From: Simmondsia chinensis
Taxonomy: Eukaryota > Streptophyta > Magnoliopsida > Caryophyllales > Simmondsiaceae
Direction of reading: 5' to 3'
NCBI GenBank assembly: GCA_018398585.1
Contig: JAGTTD010000001.1
Span: forward strand, 7,318,501-7,382,500
DNA: 64,000 bases
Both the position numbers and the translations under genes were made by a program. Positions 58,701 to 64,000 of the stretch are shown one piece after another. Each line of letters opens with the position of its first letter. Positions within the stretch are counted from its first letter, which is position 1. Under the pieces are notes generated by a model that saw only the letters and a program-made list of their open reading frames with translations, had not been told where the DNA came from and made no database searches.

Positions 58701-60936
58701 GGGTCCCAGGTGCGACATCAATTTGTTGTTTGTATTAATTTCTTTTAACCAGAGCTAAAAACTTGTTTTATACTTCCTATACCATCCCCTGTGGCGGGAC
58801 TCAATGCCCATCCCTATATATAAAACCATCTTTTGAATACCCATCCCTATATGTAAAACCATCTTTTGAATACCCATCCCAAACCCTAGAAAGTGTTGTC
58901 AAAACTCGCTGCTTTTGCAAGTAAAATTGGACATGTCTCGTTGTTTGTATTCTTCTATAGTTTCGAAATCATGATTTGGGACGAAATCAGAAAATAAGTA
59001 CAATTCTTACCTATAGAGAGATGGTATTTATGGTGAATGGATTCCAGATTGTTCAGGATCAGCAGTTGTTTTTGTCTTTTCTCCATCATTTTGAAGGTCA
59101 TTGGGTGGTTAAACGCAATGATTTTTGATTGACTTGGATTTTTGGTATACAGCTTGTGGTTTTGTCAAATGGAGTACTTGGAATGCTGCATGTACTAATT
59201 TTTAAAATTTATGTATTGATTTTCTGTCGCAATTGTTGAGTAGTGATTGTAATCAATTTTCATAAATTCTCGAGTTATTGATGTGCTTTCGTTTCGTTTA
59301 TAGACGACTACTGGTACAAGTTATTATTACTGATATTTTTTGGGTTGAATTAATTATTTCTTTTTTTTTTTTGCATTATTACTGATAGTTGAAGTAATTT
59401 TTTTTGTACTTCAATTCTAGTGTAGTTATTTTATATTTTTTCAGTACTATTGTTTTGTTTGATAGAAGTTATTATAATTGATTTTTTTAATTATTACTTA
59501 TGAATAAAGTAATTTTTTGTTAGGCATTTCAAATCTAGTGTATTGATGATTTTTTTTGCATTATTGCTGATAGCTGAAGTAATTTTTTTTAGCACTTCAA
59601 TTCTAGTGTAGTTATTTATTTTTTTCTTAGTATTGATGAGTTTTTTTAGTTGAAGTTAATATTCCTGATTTTGTTTTTGTATTATTACTAATAATTGAAG
59701 TAGTCATTGATGATGGTTTTTTTTTTTTTTTAAATTTTTTTTGCATTATTACTAATGCTTACTTTTAGTTATTTCAATTCTAGCGTACTTATTTTAAATT
59801 TATTTTCTTTTTCTTATTATTACACAATTTAATGTAAGAATTTTAGCAGTCATTATGTGTACTCATTTAGTTTTTTTGGTTTTCGAGTATTTGCCAGATT
59901 AACGTAAAAAATTTGAACAATTATTATTATTGTGTAAATGAAGTCCAATTGAAATCAATGTTGGGGTAAGGAATATGAAGAGGGAATGTATGAGAATGCA
60001 TGTTTTGGAGTTTGGAGGTTTTTGGAGTAGGGAGAACTTGGCAGTAATATAGTAGAGATGTTGACTTAGCCTTGCATTCTTTCCCCGGTGGAATGCCTCT
60101 CTTGAGGGGTTTCTTATAATGTTTTTGCTTTTCTCTGAAGGGTGTGATCTTGTTGTGGGGTGTTGACCTTGACCTCAGACCATTTTTCAAGTATGTCAAA
60201 GGAAATGACAACCATGTTAACGCGGGAGGATTGCTTGCTTTTGGAATGCTCAACTGTGGAATTGAAAACAATAGTAACTTTGTAAGTCAATAATGAATGT
60301 CTTTCTAATACATATTATAAAGGCCATTACATTGCAGCATTTGAGCTAGCTGTTGCGTGGTTAACAGTTTTATGATAGTACTACTCTAACGGCTTTGAAT
60401 GCATACATATATTGTGTTCTATTTTTTAAACACATACATAAATGCGTTTACGTAAGAGGGTATCAATACTCAAGCACCGGATCCCATTAGAACTTCGACG
60501 TGAAGTGTGCTTGAACAAGAGAAGTACGAAGATGGGTGACTTCTTGAGAAGTCCTCTTGTTGCACTCTTGAGGTTGGGAGATCTCGGAAACAACTTCCCT
60601 TCAGGGTACCCTAAAGGGGGAAGACTGCGTACATCCATCCCTCCTAGACCCTGAGTAGGTGGGAGCCCTTTTGGTACTGGGAATGTTGCTTTTCATTTGT
60701 TGCTTGATACATAAATGCATTTATATATTAAAAACTATGTATGGGATATAAAAGTTTAACATTTTATGGCGATTCTTTCAAAATTTTACTAATATTTGGA
60801 TTAAAAGCAACTTATGTTTCCTTAGAAACCTGAATTGTTATATTACATAAGTCCGTTGAGTAATATCGAGATTTGCAGACCAATCCGTTAGAATTGGTGC
60901 AATAATGGGCTTGGCTATTGCTTTCGCCCACACACT
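47349..60936 (+). CDS. RPN1: RPN1/PSMD2-like 26S proteasome subunit gene, partial, seven exons seen
   Basis: Seven blocks match, in order, the plant 26S proteasome base subunit RPN1, which docks ubiquitin receptors and substrates on the 19S particle: 47349-47463, 48662-48736, 49170-49328, 49993-50097, 50534-50629, 60141-60281 and 60879-60936. All are open. Exons 1 to 6 join in phase 0 with AG acceptors and GT donors, except one GC donor. Diagnostic text includes EEYASAIRIALFLGNLQ, LLEKKQMCYILARH, DKLSEGYLTQRRDL, NLGATFVNAFVNAGFGE, KGNDNHVNAGGLLAFGML and QSVRIGAIMGL. About 14 residues expected between exons 6 and 7 are missing, and the phase there does not match. N-terminal exons were not found, and C-terminal repeats lie beyond. 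Divergence from conserved RPN1 is high. It is either a relict duplicate or a diverged paralogue invaded by transposons. Confidence 0.75.
48042..48346. mobile_element. probable solo LTR in RPN1-like intron 1
   Basis: The segment starts TGTTAGGAAACGC and ends with TCTAAC, and the flanks cagtt and cagtg could be its target duplication. It holds typical LTR leader text (acgtgattcggccaaaattgcctacc). Confidence 0.45.
48662..48736 (+). CDS. RPN1-like exon 2
   Basis: Acceptor ttctttcag, phase 0. It encodes YVSEIFKRSDD then LLEKKQMCYILARH, matching RPN1 YVKQVFTSC..LL.KKQFCY..ARH. The donor is GCAAGT, a non-canonical but known GC donor; the reading resumes correctly in exon 3. Confidence 0.75.
48737..49169 (+). 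other. RPN1-like intron 2 (GC-AG)
   Basis: It runs from the GCAAGT donor to tggatgcag. It is AT-rich and no mobile element was recognised. Confidence 0.5.
49170..49328 (+). CDS. RPN1-like exon 3
   Basis: Acceptor tggatgcag. 53 codons start GVAFKLYDEMVDNADD and include ITNNDKLSEGYLTQRRDL and PKAIYK. They match the RPN1 segment GVTFELD.EMVADDDD...NNTKLSEGYLTLARD...IYK. Donor AAG|GTGATA. Confidence 0.85.
49400..49585 (+). mobile_element. Au-like SINE in RPN1-like intron 3
   Basis: It contains the conserved 3' domain: gtcctcggaaacagcctctc, a hairpin, ggaaggttgggtatat, then tagaccctgcttttgcgaga and gagcccttgaggcactggga, with a gttgtttttgttgt tail. The head begins near ggttgccatg, as in the 19599 copy. 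The target duplication is unclear. Confidence 0.65.
49993..50097 (+). CDS. RPN1-like exon 4
   Basis: Acceptor tatcttttag. 35 codons start AHLNWPAGF and end NLGATFVNAFVNAGFGE, matching RPN1 AHLLDGR...NLAATFVNAFVNAGFGQ. Donor GAA|GTGAGT. Confidence 0.88.
50146..50491. mobile_element. hAT MITE in RPN1-like intron 4
   Basis: The ends are tagagatgcttattg and gaacaccta-type (reversed tagggtgttc). Near-identical 8-bp flanks attatggg (50138-50145) and attatggt (50492-50499) are present. 346 bp, no ORF. Confidence 0.6.
50534..50629 (+). CDS. RPN1-like exon 5
   Basis: Acceptor ttgtggcag. 32 codons with MLAESEAEIRSS and RFKEREKISATSSL, equivalent to the RPN1 stretch ending NWLFKNKEHGK.SA.ASL. Donor CTG|GTTGGT. 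The following intron is about 9.5 kb. Confidence 0.7.
50750..51130 (-). mobile_element. LINE fragment in RPN1-like intron 5
   Basis: The minus strand encodes part of the region after LINE reverse transcriptase: DICVDWFGRVIISRLAESDF, KRAGFAASLYMLWKERNKRI and FEVREPGQDQMVREIQKLVW. A shifted upstream frame shows W.L.HTGFLNANG-like zf-RVT text. It is broken at both ends. Confidence 0.7.
51441..51683 (+). mobile_element. 5S rRNA-headed SINE, copy 1
   Basis: A 243-bp element between an exact 15-bp target duplication, ataaattatcaaaat (51426-51440 and 51684-51698). The head (to about 51560) is a 5S rRNA derivative: gcaccggatcccattagaac, gaagttaagtatgcttgg, gagagtagtacc and gatgggtgacctcctgggaa. It is shortened at the 5' end. 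The 5S internal promoter boxes are well kept. The body is the angiosperm SINE 3' domain (aaaacagcctccc, hairpin, ggttgcgtacatccaccccc, ccctgcttaggcgggag). It ends atgttgctt. Confidence 0.88.
51741..52280. mobile_element. hAT MITE in RPN1-like intron 5
   Basis: 540 bp with ends tagggccgacacctg and gtcaggtcta. The 8-bp flanks gcataaat (51733-51740) and gcgtaaac (52281-52288) match at six positions. Subterminal aaacgggtcaaccca repeats are mirrored. No ORF. Confidence 0.6.
52330..52557 (+). mobile_element. 5S rRNA-headed SINE, copy 2
   Basis: A 228-bp element with an exact 16-bp target duplication, taattggttaatataa (52314-52329 and 52558-52573). The head keeps the 5S start (agggttcatttaccaggcac, taatgcaccgaatccc) but lacks about 20 bases around the 5S A box. 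The C-box region ggatgggcgacctcttggaa remains. The 3' domain is ccctagaccccgcttaggcg and the tail gttgttg. Confidence 0.88.
53200..54062. mobile_element. hAT MITE inside the retroposon
   Basis: 863 bp with perfect end match: taggggtgagcatgggtcgg and, reversed, taggggtgagcaaatgtacc. The 8-bp target duplication caggagac is exact (53192-53199 and 54063-54070). GGGTACCC- and CGGTTCGG-type words are mirrored at the ends. The AT-rich core has no ORF. Confidence 0.88.
54330..54810. repeat. purine/pyrimidine-biased ggagatggaggtgg repeat
   Basis: Degenerate short repeats of ggagat, ggtgga and ggcgga words, plus a 15-G run at 54788-54802. They generate long but spurious frames on both strands. Confidence 0.7.
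54900..55677. other. intron 5 sequence, no gene seen
   Basis: AT-rich sequence. It includes a 35-bp SINE 3'-domain fragment at 55181-55215 and a short palindrome-like cccgtgcgctgcatggg near 54970. Confidence 0.4.
55181..55215 (+). mobile_element. SINE 3'-domain fragment
   Basis: ttaggcaggagcccttgggg and cattgaga match the last part of the SINE 3' domain. The flanks tatagttaaattt and catagctaaattt look like a degraded target duplication. Confidence 0.5.
55678..55729. repeat. (C)52 homopolymer
   Basis: 52 consecutive C in AT-rich surroundings. It could form i-motif/G-quadruplex structures, or could be an assembly artefact. Confidence 0.9.
55979..58691 (-). mobile_element. gag-only (TR-GAG-like) LTR retrotransposon
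   Basis: Two 486-bp LTRs (55979-56464 and 58206-58691) start TGTTACGCTCGGG and end TTTGTAACA. By my alignment they differ at about 22 sites. An exact 5-bp duplication, gtgaa, flanks the element (55974-55978 and 58692-58696). The primer site, read on the minus strand as tggtatcagagcc (58191-58203), and the purine tract next to the 55979 LTR (ttcccttcccctt on the plus strand) set the orientation to minus. The interior is only 1.74 kb and codes for one gag-like frame; no protease, RT or integrase. It sits in RPN1-like intron 5. Confidence 0.92.
56772..57713 (-). CDS. gag-like coiled-coil frame of the TR-GAG-like element
   Basis: Two adjacent minus frames, 57492-57713 (73 aa) and 56772-57491 (239 aa), are in the same phase and separated by a single TAA, so one nonsense change splits a protein of about 313 residues. 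The N-terminal part reads ATYVEVAGASINNRDPELND then a heptad-like KVELLSTKFDQFEQKMTEVR; the second continues with GERLQQIEEKIKKSQDEER. Charged coiled-coil text at this place is typical of the N-terminus of plant Ty3-gypsy gag, but no zinc knuckle or protease follows. The C-terminus (WEDQLEVVAAGHIQQVV) is not recognised. The gag assignment is an inference from position and style. Confidence 0.5.
58807..58881. repeat. 36-bp tandem repeat, about two units
   Basis: tacccatccctatatgtaaa followed by accatcttttga occurs twice in a row with one change, and a partial third unit follows. Confidence 0.7.
59370..59800. repeat. T-rich degenerate tandem repeat
   Basis: Several units share gcattattactgatagttga, agtaattttttt and acttcaattctagtgtagtt, spaced roughly 110-130 bp. 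Confidence 0.6.
60141..60281 (+). CDS. RPN1-like exon 6
   Basis: Acceptor ttctctgaag. 47 codons start GVILLWGVDLDL and contain KGNDNHVNAGGLLAFGML and NCGIENNSNF, matching RPN1 G.I.LWDVDSGL...HSNDN...AGALLG.GIVNCGIKND. Donor TTT|GTAAGT. Confidence 0.85.
60451..60706 (+). mobile_element. 5S rRNA-headed SINE, copy 3
   Basis: A 256-bp element in RPN1-like intron 6 with a 17-bp target duplication, atacataaatgcgttta (60434-60450) and atacataaatgcattta (60707-60723). It starts cgtaagagggtatcaatac, nearly the same start as copy 1 (taagagggtatcaat). The 5S head (caccggatcccattagaac, gatgggtgacttcttgagaa) is followed by the SINE 3' domain (gaagactgcgtacatccatc, ggtgggagccc). The tail runs into gttgcttttcatttgttgct. 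Confidence 0.87.
60879..60936 (+). CDS. RPN1-like exon 7 (last seen)
   Basis: Acceptor atttgcag. It reads (D)QSVRIGAIMGLAIAFAHT, matching RPN1 DSSVRIGAIMGLGISYAGS. The donor GTGAGT follows. It starts at the second base of a codon, so an exon of length 3n+1 (about 43 nt for the missing 14 residues) is expected upstream and was not found. Confidence 0.7.
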
Positions 60937-61478
60937 GTGAGTTCAAAATTTTTTCCATTCGTAAATTCCTTTTTGAAATTTCGGAAAAGAAGAGCTGATT
61001 TCAGAAGCTAAAAGCTTCACCCCTTAGCTTTTAGGGAGTTGTATGTAACGACTAAAAGTCACATAAATAGCTAACTTAAGAATAGTGCATTTAATTTAAT
61101 GGGATAATTAACTGTCTGATCTATCGAGTTATTCTGAAAGACGACCCTCAAGCTTAAAAGTGCCTGCAGTCAAATAAGTTTCCTCATTGGCTATTACTTC
61201 TACAAGTGAATGATTCAAACGAGGTTTTTATTTTGTATGCTTCGGAAATTATTCCCAAACAGGTAAAATTTGAACATGTGTTTTTTTTTTTTTTTTTCAA
61301 TACCAATTAGGAGATCTGTTGAAAACTCTACGTGAGAGTGTAGCAATTGTTCTATGTTGGTATTGAGACAAAAAAGAAATCAATGTAAGAAGTTGGAAAA
61401 AACCATGTATGAAAATTAGAAAACACGGGAAAAACAATTCTTAATAGTAAGGAAAACTTGAAAAACAAGGAAAATATA
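60937..61478. other. region after the last RPN1-like exon
   Basis: If the gene continues, this begins its next intron (GTGAGT). I found no further RPN1 exon before the Copia LTR. A poly(T) run lies at about 61281-61297. Confidence 0.4.
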
Positions 61479-61975
61479 TGTTAGGAAAATGTCTCAAAAT
61501 TTCTTGGCATATTAAGGAGAAGGGCCGTGAGGAGTTCGATCGATCGAGGTGGAGCTCGATCAATCGGAAAAGTTACGTAAAAAGAAGGACGCCTCCAGTG
61601 AGCAGGTCGATCGATCGGTGAGGAACCGATCGATCGGGACCCCCCGATAGATAGGGAACCGCGTTTCCTGCACGGCTATAAATACGGATGTAGGGTACGT
61701 CATTATGTATCCAAAAGCAAAAGTGAGGTAATCTTCCTAGTGGCGCCGCCATCAATAAAAATTGTTTGTGAGAGAATATTATAATTCTTCTTCTTTTGAT
61801 TCAATAATAAAAGCTCCGATCTTCGTTCGTGGTTTTTTCTCCTTTCGATTGTAAAAGGGTTTCCATGTAAATCATTGTGTCTATTATTTCGTTTCTCTTT
61901 TAGTCCATTTATTTCTCGTTATTGTTGTGGTACGTGATTCGATTGTGATCCGGGAGAATTGTTTATTTCCGCACA
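61479..61975 (+). repeat. 5' LTR of Copia element 4
   Basis: 497 bp, TGTTAGGAAAATG to CCGCACA, followed three bases later by the primer site tggtatcagagcc (61979-61991). A TATA box tataaata is at 61677-61684. U3 holds three exact cgatcgatcg words (61537, 61608, 61627) and two variants. The 60-codon minus ORF is not a gene. Confidence 0.85.
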
Positions 61976-61978
61976 AAT

Positions 61979-61991
61979 TGGTATCAGAGCC
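61979..61991 (+). promoter_or_regulatory. primer binding site of Copia element 4
   Basis: tggtatcagagcc, the canonical site complementary to initiator tRNA-Met, three bases after the LTR. Confidence 0.9.
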
Positions 61992-62011
61992 TGGTTCTTC
62001 GAATTGATACA

Positions 62012-62572
62012 ATGGCATCAGGTATTAAGACCGAGGTAGAGAAATTCAATGGTCAGGGAAGCTTTAGCTTATGGCAAGTCTGTGTGAAAGGACCCCTGAC
62101 TCAGAATGGCTTGAAGAAAGCATTGGAGGGGAAAGTGAAGGAACCCGAGACTATGACCGAGGCACAATGGGAAGAGTTGGATGATAAGGCTCTCACGGCG
62201 ATACAGATGTGTTTGGCTGATGATGTTCTGTCAGAGGTCTTGGAGATAAAAACCGCAAAGGAGTTATGGGAGAAATTGTTAGACATGTTTTGCCACAAGT
62301 CAGTCTCCAACAAACTCGCAGTAAAGCGTCGGTTGTTCACTTTCCGTATGACAGAAGGTACATCTCTTAAAAACGATTTTAGCAAGTTTACCTCAATTAT
62401 ACAAGAATTAAAGGCTTTGGATGATGTCCCTAAGGACGAAGATCAAGCTATGATATTACTGTGTTCGCTCTTTAATTCGTATAAGGGCTTCATAGAAAGC
62501 ATGATATACGGGGGTAGGCCAACCATTATTGTTGATGAGGTAAAAAGAAACCTTGTGAGTAAAGAATGGTAG
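62012..62572 (+). CDS. Copia element 4 gag
   Basis: A 186-codon gag starts 20 bases after the primer site. The text KFNGQGSFSLWQVCVKGPL, LDDKALTAIQMCLADDVL, TAKELWEKLLDMF and NKLAVKRRLFTFRMTEGTSL is the UBN2/retrotran_gag type of the Tnt1-like (Tork) Copia lineage. The frame stops at 62570-62572 because of a frameshift; the rest of gag and pol resume in another frame at about 62593. In intact relatives gag and pol form one polyprotein, so this copy is damaged but young-looking. Confidence 0.88.
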   Translation: MASGIKTEVEKFNGQGSFSLWQVCVKGPLTQNGLKKALEGKVKEPETMTEAQWEELDDKALTAIQMCLADDVLSEVLEIKTAKELWEKLLDMFCHKSVSNKLAVKRRLFTFRMTEGTSLKNDFSKFTSIIQELKALDDVPKDEDQAMILLCSLFNSYKGFIESMIYGGRPTIIVDEVKRNLVSKEW

Positions 62573-62592
62573 ATAGGTAATTATCAGACTCG

Positions 62593-63667
62593 GTGAATGA
62601 CTCAGGTAGTGGTTTGCATGTGAGAGGTAGGCCAGAACATAGGGGATCCAATGGTGGGAATAAGTCTAGGTTCAAATCTAGACATAAGAATCTGTCGTGT
62701 CATTATTGGCACAAGAAAGGGCACATAAAGAAAGATTGTTACAAATATAAGAATAAATTGAAAGAGGGTAACAGGGGTGACCAGGGCAAAGGCAAGTCCG
62801 CTGAGGCTAGTGTTCTAGAGGAGGATAGTGAAGGGGAGTTTCTATTAGTTGCTGATTCTCATTCCAGGTCCAAGGATAAGCGGGTCATGGATTCGGGTTG
62901 TTCGTTTCACGTTACTCCAAACAGAGACTGGTTCTCCATATATAAGTCTATACAAGGTGGGGTTGTCTTGATGGTTAATGATGTTGCTTGTGAGGTAGTG
63001 GGGATTGGGACAGTCCGTGTGAGAATGTTTGATGGGGCTATTAGAACCTTAAGTGATGTACGTCATGTCAATGAGTTGAAAAAGAACTTGATTTCTCTAG
63101 GTACCCTTGATTCTAGTGGGTACAAGTACACTGCTGAAGGTGGAGTCATGCGGGTCAGTAAGGGTGCTTTAATTGTGATGAAAGGAAATAGGGTTGGTAC
63201 TTTGTATGAGGTTGCAGGTACAACCGTGATAGGTTCAGTTGTTGTTTCCACATCTGCTATGACAGATGCAGAGATCACAAGACTGTGGCACATGAGAATG
63301 GGTCATATTGGTGATAAAGCATTGTCTGAGCTGAGTAAGAGGGGACTGCTTTGTGGTCAGTCAATAGGACTGATGGAATTTTGTGAGCATTGTATTTATG
63401 GGAAGCAGAAGAGAGTCAGCTTCAAGTCAGCAGTGCATCAGACCAAGGGAACGTTATATTACATACATTCTGATCTGTGGGGACCTTCCAGAGTGGCTTC
63501 TAAAGGTGGGTCCAGGTATCTTCTAACGTTTACTGATGATTACTCATGTAAAGTTTGGGTCTATTTTCTGAAGCAGAAAAATAAAGTGTATGATATCTTC
63601 AAAAAATGGAAGATTCTGCTTGAAAAACAGACATGGAAGCCGGTCAAGAGGTTGAGGACTGATAATG
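62593..63667 (+). CDS. Copia element 4 gag end, protease and integrase N-terminal part (truncated)
   Basis: In order: RGRPEHRGSNGGNK; a zinc knuckle CHYWHKKGHIKKDC in which the second cysteine is tryptophan; the protease active site VMDSGCSFHVTPNRDWF; the pre-integrase region LWHMRMGHIGDKALSELSKR with CEHCIYGKQKRVSF completing the HHCC finger; and the integrase core HSDLWGPSRVASKGGSRYLL, FTDDYSCKVWVYFLKQK, ending RLRTDN at about 63667. There another LTR begins, and the last residues of the apparent ORF (to 63753) belong to that LTR. RT and RNase H are not in the window. Confidence 0.88.
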
Positions 63668-64000
63668 TGTTAAGATCGAGATTAAATCTTGATCTTAACC
63701 TAAGAATTAAGAGAGTATGGGAGGAGAAAGAAGGAAAAGAGATGAGAAAATAGAGAGAGTTAGATGAGAGAAAGAAGGTTTAATCTCAAGAGATTAATTG
63801 ATATTTTTCATTGAATGCCTCTTCCAATCCACTAGCCACTATTTAAAGGAACAAAATACAAAAGCCACGACACACCAAACACCAGCCAAAAACAGCTGGC
63901 ACCCTAACCGAACTAACAGAAATTGGCGCCAAAACTAATTCAAACAAACAAGCTTACCCGCCTTATTACAATTTGAATTACAACTCGATAGAACATAACA
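63668..64000 (-). mobile_element. LTR inserted in Copia element 4, cut by window edge
   Basis: The sequence begins TGTTAAGATCGAG and reaches CATAACA at the last base, so a full LTR of about 333 bp may be present. Shared words with the TR-GAG-like LTR (ttggcgccaaa, gagattaat, gatgagaaa) suggest the same superfamily and minus orientation. It interrupts the integrase frame. Confidence 0.65.

Larger units (their letters stand above)
58697..60140 (+). other. right part of RPN1-like intron 5
   Basis: No gene. It contains a 36-bp tandem repeat at 58807-58881 and a T-rich degenerate repeat at 59370-59800, and ends in the exon 6 acceptor. The 114-codon minus ORF at 59927-60271 is antisense to exon 6. 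Confidence 0.5.

Noticed and set aside
59927..60271. 114-codon minus ORF
   Set aside because: It is antisense to RPN1-like exon 6 and has no recognisable motif.
60325..60370. Candidate missing exon between RPN1-like exons 6 and 7 (after attgcag)
   Set aside because: The phase required gives an in-frame stop, and the wanted residues are not matched convincingly.

Overview
The window is plant nuclear DNA, very probably from an angiosperm. It is AT-rich and mostly retrotransposons. It also carries hAT-type miniature elements with 8-bp target duplications, SINEs ending in the conserved 3' domain seen in Au-like angiosperm SINEs, one RPM1-type CC-NB-LRR resistance gene, and exons of a plant RPN1-like proteasome gene. 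I cannot name the species. No CRISPR, operon or bacterial feature was seen.

Layout. 1-0.8 kb: 3' end of a LINE. 1.5-9.1 kb: two decayed Copia elements, the first (3' LTR 4199-5918) inserted into the pol gene of the second. 9.3-23.4 kb: an AT-rich repeat field with long-inverted-repeat (foldback-like) elements, several MITE families, SINEs with long target duplications, a decayed Ty3-gypsy fragment (14.1-15.1 kb), a solo LTR (15223-15552) and an RTE-type LINE end (17.0-17.7 kb). 23929-26748: an intact, intronless 939-codon NLR gene, the only clearly functional protein gene. 26.7-32.8 kb: intergenic DNA with LINE tails, a short SINE and MITEs. 32860-40796: a structurally complete Copia element (matching LTRs, 5-bp duplication CTTTA, primer site) with broken ORFs. 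Its 5' LTR carries a hAT-like element, and the 3' LTR preserves the empty site. 40957-47080: two adjacent direct copies of a 3.06-kb block containing two LINE fragments and a hAT MITE.

47349-60936: seven exons resembling the 26S proteasome base subunit RPN1 (PSMD2), all open, with splice sites in matching phase apart from one missing piece before the last exon. They are separated by introns full of transposons, one of 9.5 kb. These introns hold a solo LTR, hAT MITEs, LINE pieces, three copies of a SINE whose head is 5S rRNA, a gag-only LTR element (55979-58691) and a 52-base C tract. No upstream RPN1 exons were found, so this is a partial duplicate or a gene whose other exons lie elsewhere. 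61479-64000: the 5' LTR, gag and start of pol of a fourth Copia element, cut at 63668 by another LTR that reaches the window edge.

The most notable signal is the 5S rRNA-headed SINE family: three independent insertions, each with its own 15-17-bp target duplication. Next are the RPN1-like exons, and a hAT-like element carrying a head-to-head inverted duplication of what looks like a captured zinc-finger gene fragment.
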